A DNA stretch of 21,513 nucleotides. Source: a virus. Where the stretch lies: the IMG/VR virus record IMGVR_UViG_3300035204_000266, positions 1 to 21,513 of that record. One strand, written 5' to 3'. A program made the translations under genes and the position numbers. This document shows, piece by piece, positions 14,586 to 20,111 of this stretch (the stretch's first letter is position 1; the number at the start of each line of letters is the position of its first letter). The notes under the pieces are model-generated. The model saw only the letters and a program-made list of their open reading frames with translations. It ran no database searches and was not told the DNA's origin.

Positions 14586-14616
14586 GATCCACCCGCAAGG
14601 GTGGGTCTTTTTTTTT
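14586..14616 (+). terminator. Intrinsic terminator after the 71-aa gene
   Basis: GATCCACCC (14586-14594) pairs with GGGTGGGTC (14599-14607), with one G-U pair, around a GCAA tetraloop. Nine T follow (14608-14616). This is a textbook Rho-independent terminator. Confidence 0.92.
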
Positions 14617-14641
14617 GCCCAGATTTTCTGGGCATCCAGAA

Positions 14642-14757
14642 CCCTGTTATGATGCCCTGTTATAATGCCCTGTTATGATGCCCTGTTATAATGCCCTGTT
14701 ATAATCCGGCAATCCCAACCCCTGTTACAAACGGACGTTATCCACCCTGTTATAATC
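14642..14757 (+). repeat. 13-bp repeat array with DnaA-like box, possible origin
   Basis: Five head-to-tail copies of CCCTGTTATRATG run from 14642 to 14706, with the last ending in C instead of G. Two further partial copies lie at 14720 (CCCTGTTAC) and 14745 (CCCTGTTATAATC). Four copies contain TGTTATAAT, a perfect extended -10, and two contain TATGAT. TTATCCACC at 14738-14746 differs by one base from the DnaA box TTATCCACA. Iteron-like repeats with a DnaA box in a gene-free region suggest a replication origin. An array of promoter -10 elements is the alternative. Confidence 0.7.
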
Positions 14758-14786
14758 TTACCACGTTCTATAGACTTACAATTAAG

Positions 14787-14815
14787 TTGACATAGCGTAC
14801 ATAATCTGGTACACT
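14787..14815 (+). promoter_or_regulatory. Strong sigma70-type promoter with extended -10
   Basis: A perfect TTGACA -35 (14787-14792), a 17-nt spacer and TACACT as -10 (14810-14815), preceded by TG at 14807-14808. Transcription would start near 14822 and read into a gene-free stretch. It is the best promoter in the window by eye. Confidence 0.7.
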
Positions 14816-14986
14816 ATAGGCTCTTGGATGAGATAGTGTTCATTGACAACTCGACATCAGGCTGACAGGAAACTGTCAGGGCAGCGCAGCCCGTAGCCTT
14901 GGTGATACGGCTCTACCGAGTGGCGGGTAGGCGGGAAATTCTGTATACAGGCAATATATTATATGCCCCCGATAGAACAGAGTGCC

Positions 14987-15002
14987 TTTACTGTACAGTA
15001 AA
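14987..15002. promoter_or_regulatory. 16-bp palindrome, copy 5 (inside the possible ncRNA)
   Basis: A perfect TTTACTGTACAGTAAA, 19 nt after a small AT-rich hairpin and about 165 nt downstream of the putative start of the RNA. No gene start follows within 200 nt. Confidence 0.75.
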
Positions 15003-15100
15003 GTTGGCAGCACTCAACGGCGCAGCATACAGTGGCGCACAACAACATAGATAAGGGATGCTTCTAGGGTTGATGAGTGTGGATAGCAATACACTATAAT

Positions 15101-15129
15101 CGCCTCAGGTTTCGATCTGAGGCGTTTTT
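15101..15129 (+). terminator. Intrinsic terminator before the 141-aa gene
   Basis: CGCCTCAG (15101-15108) pairs perfectly with CTGAGGCG (15117-15124) around an 8-nt loop, and five T follow. TATAAT at 15095-15100 lies immediately before it but has no well-spaced -35. Confidence 0.88.
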
Positions 15130-15184
15130 ACTTTCAGGTAGGGTCAGACCTACCAAGTGTCCAACTAACAACAACAACAAGGTC

Positions 15185-15200
15185 TTTACTGAACAGTAAA
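15185..15200. promoter_or_regulatory. 16-bp palindrome, copy 6 (before the 141-aa gene)
   Basis: TTTACTGAACAGTAAA with flanking GTC and GAC extends the symmetry to 22 bp. The ribosome binding site of the next gene starts 4 nt later. A 6-bp inverted repeat, GGTAGG/CCTACC, lies at 15137-15154. Confidence 0.78.
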
Positions 15201-15220
15201 GACAGAAAGGAAACAGTGCC

Positions 15221-15646
15221 ATGAGTAAGAGAATAGATACAGTGCTAGTAAGTGATCGTGCTGATTACTTCGTACAATACCTGATCCAATTGGGTGAGGC
15301 TATTAACAACCTCAACGATAAGGTTGAGGAACTTCAGAAGGCTAACGACGGACTGACTGAGACTGGCGTTGAGCGGATAGTGCATGAGGCTATGGATAAC
15401 CATGACTTCGATGGCATTTTCTATGACCACAACCTAGCTACCGAGAGTTATGTGGATGATGTTCACAGTGAACTCGATGAGAAGATCAGTGAGACTGTTC
15501 ACGAGAATGACCTGAACAATCAGGTTAAGGGCAGTCTGTTTGATCTCCTGTTAAAGATGGCTGAATCAGTTGAGCCTGAACTGTGGAGAATCAGGGAAGG
15601 TAAGAGGAAAGAGTTGGTCAGCAAGACTGAGGAGGTATCAGAATGA
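15221..15646 (+). CDS. Hypothetical coiled-coil early protein, 141 aa
   Basis: The gene starts at ATG 15221 (MSKRIDTVLVSDRADYFVQYLIQLGEAINNLNDKVEELQKANDG) behind AGAAAGGA. The first 45 residues contain heptad-like hydrophobic spacing suggesting a coiled coil. The whole protein is acidic and helical, with a basic patch near the end (RIREGKRKELVSK). I do not recognise a family. Its stop overlaps the start of the cell wall hydrolase gene by ATGA, so the two are co-translated. This suggests a link to lysis or simply shared early expression. Palindrome copy 6 lies just upstream. Confidence 0.78.
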   Translation: MSKRIDTVLVSDRADYFVQYLIQLGEAINNLNDKVEELQKANDGLTETGVERIVHEAMDNHDFDGIFYDHNLATESYVDDVHSELDEKISETVHENDLNNQVKGSLFDLLLKMAESVEPELWRIREGKRKELVSKTEEVSE

Positions 15647-16122
15647 AAGGAATAATACTAACACTAATGATGGCAATGAGTGTACACGGCTGGGAACCAG
15701 TCGAGTCACCCATTGGAAATGACCGAGCAATCGTCGCTGCTGTGATAATCGCAGAAGCTGGCGGTGAATCCAAACGCGGGATGTGTGCAGTCTATGAGGT
15801 TATACACACTCGCGCTTCACACAGGGGAACAAGTTGTGTTACCGAAGTTATGCGACGCAAGCAGTTCTCTTGTCTCAACAACACCAGTCCTGAGAAGCTG
15901 GTAAGAAGGTGTCGTACACATAAGCATTACAAGTGGGTGCATGATGAACTGTTAAAGTTTGTCCCACTCACCATGTTTACTGTACAGGAAAACACACAGA
16001 AACTGAATCGGAACAGGGCTGACCACTACTATGCTCATAAGAAGATACCCAAACCATACTGGGTTGGGGCTTTGGAGGGTAAAGTTGTGGGTAATCACAA
16101 GTTCTATAAGCTAACCAGATAG
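15643..16122 (+). CDS. Cell wall hydrolase, SleB/CwlJ (Hydrolase_2) type; likely endolysin
   Basis: This 159-residue protein opens with a probable signal peptide or anchor (MKGIILTLMMAMSVHG). The hydrolase domain follows: AAVIIAEAGGESKRGMCAVYEVIHTRA, with Glu39 in AEAGGE as the likely catalytic acid, then RRKQFSCLNN. It ends ADHYYAHKKIPKPYWVGALEGKVVGNHKFYKL, the usual end of the family. These enzymes cleave peptidoglycan glycan strands. Four Cys in the mature part could form disulfides after export. A secreted endolysin that does not need a holin for release would explain why it lies far from the holin-like genes. A 15/16 copy of the palindrome lies inside the gene at 15975. Confidence 0.83.
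   Translation: MKGIILTLMMAMSVHGWEPVESPIGNDRAIVAAVIIAEAGGESKRGMCAVYEVIHTRASHRGTSCVTEVMRRKQFSCLNNTSPEKLVRRCRTHKHYKWVHDELLKFVPLTMFTVQENTQKLNRNRADHYYAHKKIPKPYWVGALEGKVVGNHKFYKLTR
15975..15990. promoter_or_regulatory. Degenerate palindrome copy inside the hydrolase gene
   Basis: TTTACTGTACAGGAAA differs from the consensus at one position (G for T in the right arm). It encodes part of MFTVQEN. It may be a weak binding site or chance. Confidence 0.35.
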
Positions 16123-16123
16123 A

Positions 16124-16192
16124 AGCGTAACCTCGTAACTTGCCCTGTTATATGGGGCTAAACTGAAAACCTAAGCGTAACCTAAGCGTAAC
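16124..16192 (+). repeat. AGCGTAACC direct repeats
   Basis: An 11-bp tandem repeat CTAAGCGTAAC lies at 16171-16181 and 16182-16192, and a related AGCGTAACC at 16124. A single CCCTGTTAT, the core of the 14642 array, lies between them at 16143. The stretch is a 104-nt gap between the hydrolase and the next gene. Confidence 0.6.
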
Positions 16193-16226
16193 GCATGGTT
16201 GTGCATAACTAACTGAAAGGAATACA

Positions 16227-16439
16227 ATGAAAACATATCATAGAATAATGAGCTGGTGTTGGTGGAAACTGTGGCGATTGTGGCACAACCACAATCACCC
16301 TCCCATAGAAGGCTACAAGGTTTATAGGCTGGGATGTGGCCCGTCGGACGGCGGCGATGGCGATTATGATAACTGGCAATGTCGCCTATGTGACTGGCTT
16401 GAGAAGCAAGACCGTTACCATCAAAGCTTCTTTCGATGA
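16227..16439 (+). CDS. Hypothetical Trp-rich small protein, 70 aa
   Basis: The gene starts at ATG 16227 behind CTGAAAGGAATACA, a binding site form repeated before other genes of this arm. The product, MKTYHRIMSWCWWKLWRLWHNHNHPP and on, has a Trp/His-rich N-terminus and a CRLC pair near the end (NWQCRLCDWLEKQDRYHQSFFR). His and Cys residues may bind a metal. The family is unknown to me. Confidence 0.65.
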   Translation: MKTYHRIMSWCWWKLWRLWHNHNHPPIEGYKVYRLGCGPSDGGDGDYDNWQCRLCDWLEKQDRYHQSFFR

Positions 16440-16623
16440 ATCGTCAATCCAATAGACACCTCTCCTTAAACCCAACAACCCCAGTTATTGGGTCATTGGG
16501 GATTGGATAAGTGGATTATGATTTGTCTTATAGAATATCAGACGGAACTTATCAGGCTGCTGGACGTATGCCTTGTCTGTAAAGTCAGATTATATACTCT
16601 TATAAGATTATGTCAAGTATGAA
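16440..16623. other. Gene-free AT-rich stretch
   Basis: No convincing gene is seen between the Trp-rich protein and the hairpin at 16624. A 7-bp inverted repeat, ATCCAAT (16447-16453) with ATTGGAT (16502-16508), encloses CCCAA/TTGGG repeats and may fold. The AT-rich part at 16585-16615 contains -10-like sequences such as TATACT after TTGTCT, but spacing is poor, so I do not call a promoter. Confidence 0.4.
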
Positions 16624-16700
16624 TTGTTCACGTCTACTGAGGTGACACTCATGATCTACACACCATGCAGGTCATGAGTGTCATTCGTGTCTGTGAACAA
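16624..16700 (+). promoter_or_regulatory. Large two-part inverted repeat before palindrome copy 7
   Basis: A perfect 12-bp stem, TGACACTCATGA (16643-16654) with TCATGAGTGTCA (16672-16683), has a 17-nt loop. It is enclosed by a perfect 8-bp stem, TTGTTCAC (16624-16631) with GTGAACAA (16693-16700). The structure ends 1 nt before the 16-bp palindrome. It has no T run of its own beyond the TTT that begins the palindrome. Confidence 0.75.
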
Positions 16701-16701
16701 G

Positions 16702-16717
16702 TTTACTGTACAGTAAA
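16702..16717. promoter_or_regulatory. 16-bp palindrome, copy 7 (before the zinc-ribbon genes)
   Basis: A perfect TTTACTGTACAGTAAA, 1 nt after a large inverted repeat. The downstream sequence GAGAAGGGTT leads to ATG 16733 and closely resembles the GAGAAAGGTT after copy 8. Confidence 0.78.
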
Positions 16718-16732
16718 GAGAAGGGTTAAGCA

Positions 16733-16984
16733 ATGAAAATGGGATTAAGAACAAGTCGGGTGTGCCAGCAGAGGCCAGCGCATAGGCTCCTGCACATCTG
16801 CCCAAACTGTGGAGAGAATATCCACAAGGTTGATGGGAAGACTGTGCATGACCTAGACAGGTGTGCGCTAACCAGAGCCAACAAGAAGGAGCTTACCGAG
16901 GGTGAGTTCGTCAAGGTGCTGAGGGCGCATGACCCTATGCACGAACTGAAGTTAATCAAGAAGAAGAAGAAAGGAATACAATGA
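16733..16984 (+). CDS. Small zinc-ribbon protein, 83 aa
   Basis: This begins MKMGLRTSRVCQQRPAHRLLHICPNCGENIHKVDGKTVHDLDRC. The CPNCG motif with upstream and downstream Cys and His residues suggests a zinc ribbon at about residues 11-44. The C-terminus is basic (KLIKKKKKGIQ). It is the first gene after palindrome copy 7 and overlaps the next start by ATGA. It probably binds nucleic acid or protein; the function is unknown. Confidence 0.72.
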   Translation: MKMGLRTSRVCQQRPAHRLLHICPNCGENIHKVDGKTVHDLDRCALTRANKKELTEGEFVKVLRAHDPMHELKLIKKKKKGIQ

Positions 16985-17190
16985 AGAAATGTGTGATATG
17001 CAAGCAAGACATAAAGCCTAACGCCATTGGCTGGGAACATGGCAACAACGCTCAACCAGTAGCAGAAGGGCAATGCTGTGATGAGTGCAATATCAGAGTG
17101 GTTGTCCCTGCCAGACTGCAGAAGCATTACGCTGGGATGACCATAAGCGAAGCGATGGAACTATCAGCCCAACTGAAAGGAATAGAGTGA
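16981..17190 (+). CDS. Small zinc-binding phage protein, 69 aa
   Basis: This opens MKKCVICKQDIKPNAIGWEHGNNAQPVAEGQCCDECNIRVVVPARL. Two Cys pairs (CVIC and CDEC) and the GNNAQPV.EG.CCD.CN...V.PARL pattern match a small protein family that I have seen in phages of several hosts. No biochemical role is known to me. The start lies behind GAAAGGAATACA and overlaps the previous stop. Its own stop overlaps a GTG start of the next gene. Confidence 0.8.
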   Translation: MKKCVICKQDIKPNAIGWEHGNNAQPVAEGQCCDECNIRVVVPARLQKHYAGMTISEAMELSAQLKGIE

Positions 17191-17396
17191 ACCCACAAAG
17201 CACATACCCACAAGATGATCGTGAGGACTTCCGAGAGTGGAAGGAACGTGACCTATACTACGAGGCTCAACATCCCTCAAATTATTACCTATACCACGAG
17301 GCCAGCATCGACAAACCAAGAGAAAGGAAAGACAATGGAAAAATACAAGATAGTCAGACACTACTACGACCCATGGAGGAGGAGCAGGACGATTGA
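17187..17396 (+). CDS. Hypothetical small acidic protein from a GTG start, 69 aa
   Basis: GTG 17187 overlaps the preceding stop as GTGA and has GAAAGGAATA just upstream, the standard binding site of this arm. The frame reads MNPQSTYPQDDREDFREWKERDLYYEAQHP and ends LRPMEEEQDD. The product is charged and Tyr-rich. Its last 62 nt overlap the well-supported gene that starts at 17335 in another frame, which lowers confidence. Confidence 0.5.
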   Translation: MNPQSTYPQDDREDFREWKERDLYYEAQHPSNYYLYHEASIDKPRERKDNGKIQDSQTLLRPMEEEQDD

Positions 17397-17532
17397 GTCC
17401 GGACTTACACTGGAACAGGTGCAAGCCCACTGTGGCGACCCTGAAACCAGCAGCAGCACTTGTGTGACAGCCAAGCGCAAGGCGTACACCCGTAAGGTGG
17501 GCGAATGGTTCGATGGCTATACAGCAGAATAA
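17335..17532 (+). CDS. Conserved small phage protein, 65 aa
   Basis: I place the start at ATG 17335 (MEKYKIVRHYYDPWRRSRTIESGLTLEQVQAHCGDPETSSSTC) because AGAAAGGAAAG stands just upstream. The pattern of a short YKIVR.Y strand, an R-RTI.-GLTLEQ.QAHC segment and a DPETSS motif is frequent in a small phage protein of unknown function. The C-terminus is WFDGYTAE. The function is unknown; its recurrence suggests a conserved early role. Confidence 0.8.
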   Translation: MEKYKIVRHYYDPWRRSRTIESGLTLEQVQAHCGDPETSSSTCVTAKRKAYTRKVGEWFDGYTAE

Positions 17533-17556
17533 CACTAACAAAAGAAAGGAAAGACA

Positions 17557-18216
17557 ATGAAAGTGAAAGGATCAGCTATCTTCTATGAGAATAGCAGGAT
17601 GAGGGCTGTTATCACTGGTCTGGATAGACCGTCTGATAACATCAAGACAGGCAGAATGGGTCAAACATTCATGCTCAAGAAGCAATACCCTGCCCGTGAC
17701 GTGAAGGGTGCTGGGTGTAATGGGTGTCCAGTATGGGAGGAATGCTACGTCAACTGGAGCCAAGCTCCCGCTGCTGTACACCGTACCGCTGAGGCAGACA
17801 GATATGCCTTTATGGGGGCTGAGGAGAGGGAGAGGCTATCTGACATAGCCTTACGCATCGGATCGGCTGGAGAGCCAACCTCAGTCCCTTACGGGGTATG
17901 GAAGAAACTGCTTAAACTATCCCCAAACTGGACAGGTTATACCCACAAGTGGAGACTGCCCAAGTTCCAGAACTTTAAGGAGTTCTGCATGGCAAGCGTA
18001 CACTCGGTGGAGGAGGCGCGTGAGGCACAGGCTATGGGCTGGCGTACGTTCAGGGCTGGCGGCATGGATGAGCCAGCGAAAGGTGAGATAGAATGCCCAA
18101 ACTCCACCAAGGGAATCCAATGTGCCGACTGTACCCTATGCAAAGGGTCAGCTATCAAGGCCAAATCAATCTACATCAAGGGTCACGGCCCTTGGTGGAA
18201 GAAGACAAGGGATTAA
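17557..18216 (+). CDS. Conserved Cys-rich phage protein, 219 aa
   Basis: The start at ATG 17557 follows AGAAAGGAAAGACA. The N-terminal part has the pattern ITGL...S.N.KTG.M.QT, then GAGCNGCPVWEECYVN at about residues 52-67. That arrangement, a Cys cluster ending in CYVN followed by AP.AV, is one I recall from an uncharacterised protein family of phages. A second Cys cluster lies near the C-terminus (ECPNSTKGIQCADCTLCKGS). Together about eight Cys could bind zinc or an iron-sulfur cluster. I cannot assign an enzyme activity. Confidence 0.75.
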   Translation: MKVKGSAIFYENSRMRAVITGLDRPSDNIKTGRMGQTFMLKKQYPARDVKGAGCNGCPVWEECYVNWSQAPAAVHRTAEADRYAFMGAEERERLSDIALRIGSAGEPTSVPYGVWKKLLKLSPNWTGYTHKWRLPKFQNFKEFCMASVHSVEEAREAQAMGWRTFRAGGMDEPAKGEIECPNSTKGIQCADCTLCKGSAIKAKSIYIKGHGPWWKKTRD

Positions 18217-18254
18217 TACCCCCCAATTAAATCCCTAGACAGAAAGGATAAGTT

Positions 18255-18509
18255 ATGTACTTAAAAGCGAGGAAGAACACACGCAGGTTCTACTACCATT
18301 ACCACAAAGCCGAGTCAAAGAGACAAGGCAGAAACGTGCTAACCGTACACTGGGGTGGTAAATGCCACCCAGTTAACGACATCGTGTGCCTTACCGAGTG
18401 TGAGACACACACCCAGAAGCATCAGCCTCGGTGTGTGCTGCGGGGTTGGGCAACTGAAGTCAACTTCAAGAAGGTTAAGGGCAGCATTGTTGCCGTTATC
18501 TGCAAGTGA
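18255..18509 (+). CDS. Hypothetical His/Cys-rich protein, 84 aa
   Basis: The start at ATG 18255 lies behind AGAAAGGATAAG. The product, MYLKARKNTRRFYYHYHKAESKRQGRNVLTVHWGGKCHPVNDIVC and on, contains a His/Cys-rich middle (CLTECETHTQKHQPRC) that may bind a metal. It has a basic N-terminus and ends VKGSIVAVICK. I do not recognise a family. Confidence 0.7.
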   Translation: MYLKARKNTRRFYYHYHKAESKRQGRNVLTVHWGGKCHPVNDIVCLTECETHTQKHQPRCVLRGWATEVNFKKVKGSIVAVICK

Positions 18510-18520
18510 AAGGATAAGAT

Positions 18521-18706
18521 ATGGGCAGAACTAAAGATCAATACATAGAATACTTAACCACTCTCGATCAGGATGATCCCCAGAACAGGGAGATTCAGGA
18601 TCGGAAACCAGACAACAACCAATCTAGGATTTTAAGAAATAATCTTAACCACCTAGACAAACCAACAAGAAAGGACAGTAATGTCATTGATGATAGACAG
18701 CAGTAA
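18521..18706 (+). CDS. Hypothetical polar small protein, 61 aa
   Basis: The start at ATG 18521 lies behind GAAAGGATAAGAT. The sequence MGRTKDQYIEYLTTLDQDDPQNREIQDRKP and on is very polar, rich in Asp, Asn and Gln, and probably disordered. It overlaps the next gene by 26 nt in another frame. The good ribosome binding site is the main support. Confidence 0.55.
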   Translation: MGRTKDQYIEYLTTLDQDDPQNREIQDRKPDNNQSRILRNNLNHLDKPTRKDSNVIDDRQQ

Positions 18707-19520
18707 GTCTGACTATGTGAGCATGGACTACCTAGCCACACGTGAGGCTCGTAATAAAACCAACACACACGTTGCAGTGCCGCATCACTGGTTCGTGGAG
18801 AACATTAAGAAACCCTTGGATGACAGGAAGATTCCGTATGAAAACCTACAGATAGCCCTGTCCAAGGATGAAGAAACCATGTTCGGTACGCTGGAACTAC
18901 CGGAAGTGTGTGTCCCCACAGTGGACGCACAGTACGAGTTGTTCCGCCGGACAAAGCTGAGTCCCAGAGACAGGCACAGCCTGTTAGTGAGGCTCGCGAA
19001 GCGTGGAGCGTTACCATCATCGCAGCTCATCAAGGTTGAGGAGGAGTACCTCAGGGATGATGAGGATGTGTTACGGGATGAACACTCCCGTAAACATAAC
19101 GTGTGGCGTCTGCTTCAAGCCTTCACGGAGAAGCAGAAGACTGGAGGCGGGTTCAGAGGCACTCAATCCAGACTTGACTCAATGGCTAGGAGGACAACCG
19201 AGGCAACTCGACTGTTCCTCAACCATTGTGATCCTGATGGAACCAAGGTCAAGGAGGTGATGGAGCAACCGCTACTGCTTAATGAGCAGAACAGCCTGTC
19301 CCAGTCCTACAAGTATATGCTGGGATTCAGGCACGGCAACCGGCTCAACATGAGTGCGGGTGTGGTGCTTGGGGTCACGGTCATGGTGTGCGATAACCTC
19401 TGCTTCAGTGGTGAGATCGAGGTGAGGCGCAGACACACAGTACACGCCATGCGCGACCTGCCGCTGATGATCGAGAACAGCATCGACAAACTGCTACAGG
19501 GAGGTATAGTAGCGGGATGA
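18681..19520 (+). CDS. DUF932-like phage protein, 279 aa
   Basis: The start at ATG 18681 lies behind AAGAAAGGACAGTA. The N-terminus reads MSLMIDSSKSDYVSMDYLATREARNKTNTHVAVPHHWFVENIKKPLDD. The C-terminal third (YKYMLGFRHGNRLNMSAGVVLGVTVMVCDNLCFSGEIEVRRRHTVHAMRDLPLMI) matches the pattern of DUF932-type phage and plasmid proteins, where a VCDNL.FSG strand is followed by a R+HT motif. Their molecular function is not settled. I infer a DNA-metabolism context because the next genes include recombination proteins. It overlaps the next start by ATGA. Confidence 0.72.
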   Translation: MSLMIDSSKSDYVSMDYLATREARNKTNTHVAVPHHWFVENIKKPLDDRKIPYENLQIALSKDEETMFGTLELPEVCVPTVDAQYELFRRTKLSPRDRHSLLVRLAKRGALPSSQLIKVEEEYLRDDEDVLRDEHSRKHNVWRLLQAFTEKQKTGGGFRGTQSRLDSMARRTTEATRLFLNHCDPDGTKVKEVMEQPLLLNEQNSLSQSYKYMLGFRHGNRLNMSAGVVLGVTVMVCDNLCFSGEIEVRRRHTVHAMRDLPLMIENSIDKLLQGGIVAG

Positions 19521-19831
19521 CCACATACAGGAAAAGCAAGTGGGGGCCACAAATCCTCTTGGAAAAGGTAGGCTCCGTTGAGTTTTGGGAAACAATCCCA
19601 AAATACAATCACTACGGTGGGGTGCGTCGTCAGGTTGGAGAGACATTCCAGCTTGACGGCGTGACCTACACTGTTATGGAGGTCACTCCCTCCGCAGCTT
19701 TGTGCAAGCAAACCGCTGCGAAGATCGTCAAATACATAGCAGACGATGGAGAGGAGAAGGAACGTAAAGTGTGGGGGAGCAGCACCATTCGTGTTGCTCC
19801 TTATCGCGAAAGGAACCAGAAAGTTGACTGA
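19517..19831 (+). CDS. Hypothetical protein, 104 aa
   Basis: The start overlaps the preceding stop as ATGA. The sequence MTTYRKSKWGPQILLEKVGSVEFWETIPKYNHYGGVRRQVGETFQLDGVTYTVMEV is beta-rich, with a small-domain look (VGETFQLDGVTYTVMEVTPSAALCKQ). The tail is basic (WGSSTIRVAPYRERNQKVD). I do not recognise a family. It belongs to the same operon as the DUF932-like gene. Confidence 0.72.
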   Translation: MTTYRKSKWGPQILLEKVGSVEFWETIPKYNHYGGVRRQVGETFQLDGVTYTVMEVTPSAALCKQTAAKIVKYIADDGEEKERKVWGSSTIRVAPYRERNQKVD

Positions 19832-20042
19832 AGAGGAGGAAAGCGCAAGAGACTTCTGCGAGGAACTGCGCTCGCTGGTTGACGTTCATGAGGTGAGGGG
19901 GTGTACACGTAGGCGTATGGGTCAAGCACTCATGGGCTGTGGCATGTCCAGCCTGAACGAATCAACAGATGATAAGGAGAAGGTCAAGGCTATGGCTAGA
20001 GAAATGGTCAAGGTTTGGTCTGAAATCATCGACGAAGATTAG
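19824..20042 (+). CDS. Hypothetical helical protein from a TTG start, 72 aa
   Basis: I choose TTG 19824 (MTEEEESARDFCEELRSLVDVHEVRGCTRRRMGQALMGCGMSS) because it overlaps the preceding stop by a few bases and has GAAAGGA upstream. An in-frame ATG at 19746 would overlap the neighbour by 86 nt. The product is helical, with an acidic N-terminus, a basic RRRMGQALMGCGMS centre and an acidic C-terminal helix (KVKAMAREMVKVWSEIIDED). The family is unknown. Confidence 0.6.
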   Translation: MTEEEESARDFCEELRSLVDVHEVRGCTRRRMGQALMGCGMSSLNESTDDKEKVKAMAREMVKVWSEIIDED

Positions 20043-20070
20043 TGCGGTTGAGTTAGGGCCGCGCTGACAC

Positions 20071-20110
20071 GGCGGGGCCGGGGACTTATCCTTTCTTCCT
20101 CGGCTCCGCC
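20071..20110 (+). terminator. Stable hairpin directly before palindrome copy 8
   Basis: GGCGGGGCCGGGGA (20071-20084) pairs with TCCTCGGCTCCGCC (20097-20110) over 14 contiguous base pairs, two of them G-U, around a 12-nt loop. C and TTT follow, the TTT being the start of the palindrome. This is a probable terminator of the upstream operon with a short T tract, or a fold that acts with the palindrome. Confidence 0.6.
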
Positions 20111-20111
20111 C

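Larger units (their letters stand above)
14822..15129 (+). ncRNA. Possible non-coding RNA between promoter and terminator
   Basis: A stretch of about 308 nt runs from the promised start of the 14787 promoter to the terminator at 15101-15129 and holds no frame longer than about a dozen codons with a binding site. It contains a 7-bp hairpin with a GAAA tetraloop (CTGACAG 14862-14868 with CTGTCAG 14873-14879), a GGGC/GCCC hairpin right after it, and a weaker stem near 14893-14916. Further on are the palindrome CTGTATACAG (14941-14950) and a GGCA-TAT hairpin near 14950-14967. Palindrome copy 5 lies inside, so two shorter RNAs are also possible. It could be a regulatory RNA or a primer for replication from the nearby repeat array. 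Confidence 0.45.

Noticed and set aside
13855-14635. Minus-strand frames opposite the 280-aa and 71-aa genes
   Set aside because: They run through two strong plus-strand terminators and are antisense shadows of better-supported genes.
14642-14757. CRISPR array
   Set aside because: The 13-bp units are directly adjacent with no unique spacers and are too short for CRISPR repeats.
15070-15100. Promoter ending in TATAAT at 15095
   Set aside because: The only -35-like sequence lies 19 nt away, and transcription would start inside a terminator hairpin.
19746-19823. Longer start for the 72-aa gene at ATG 19746
   Set aside because: It would overlap the preceding gene by 86 nt, has no better ribosome binding site, and the TTG start shows the stop-start overlap usual in this operon.
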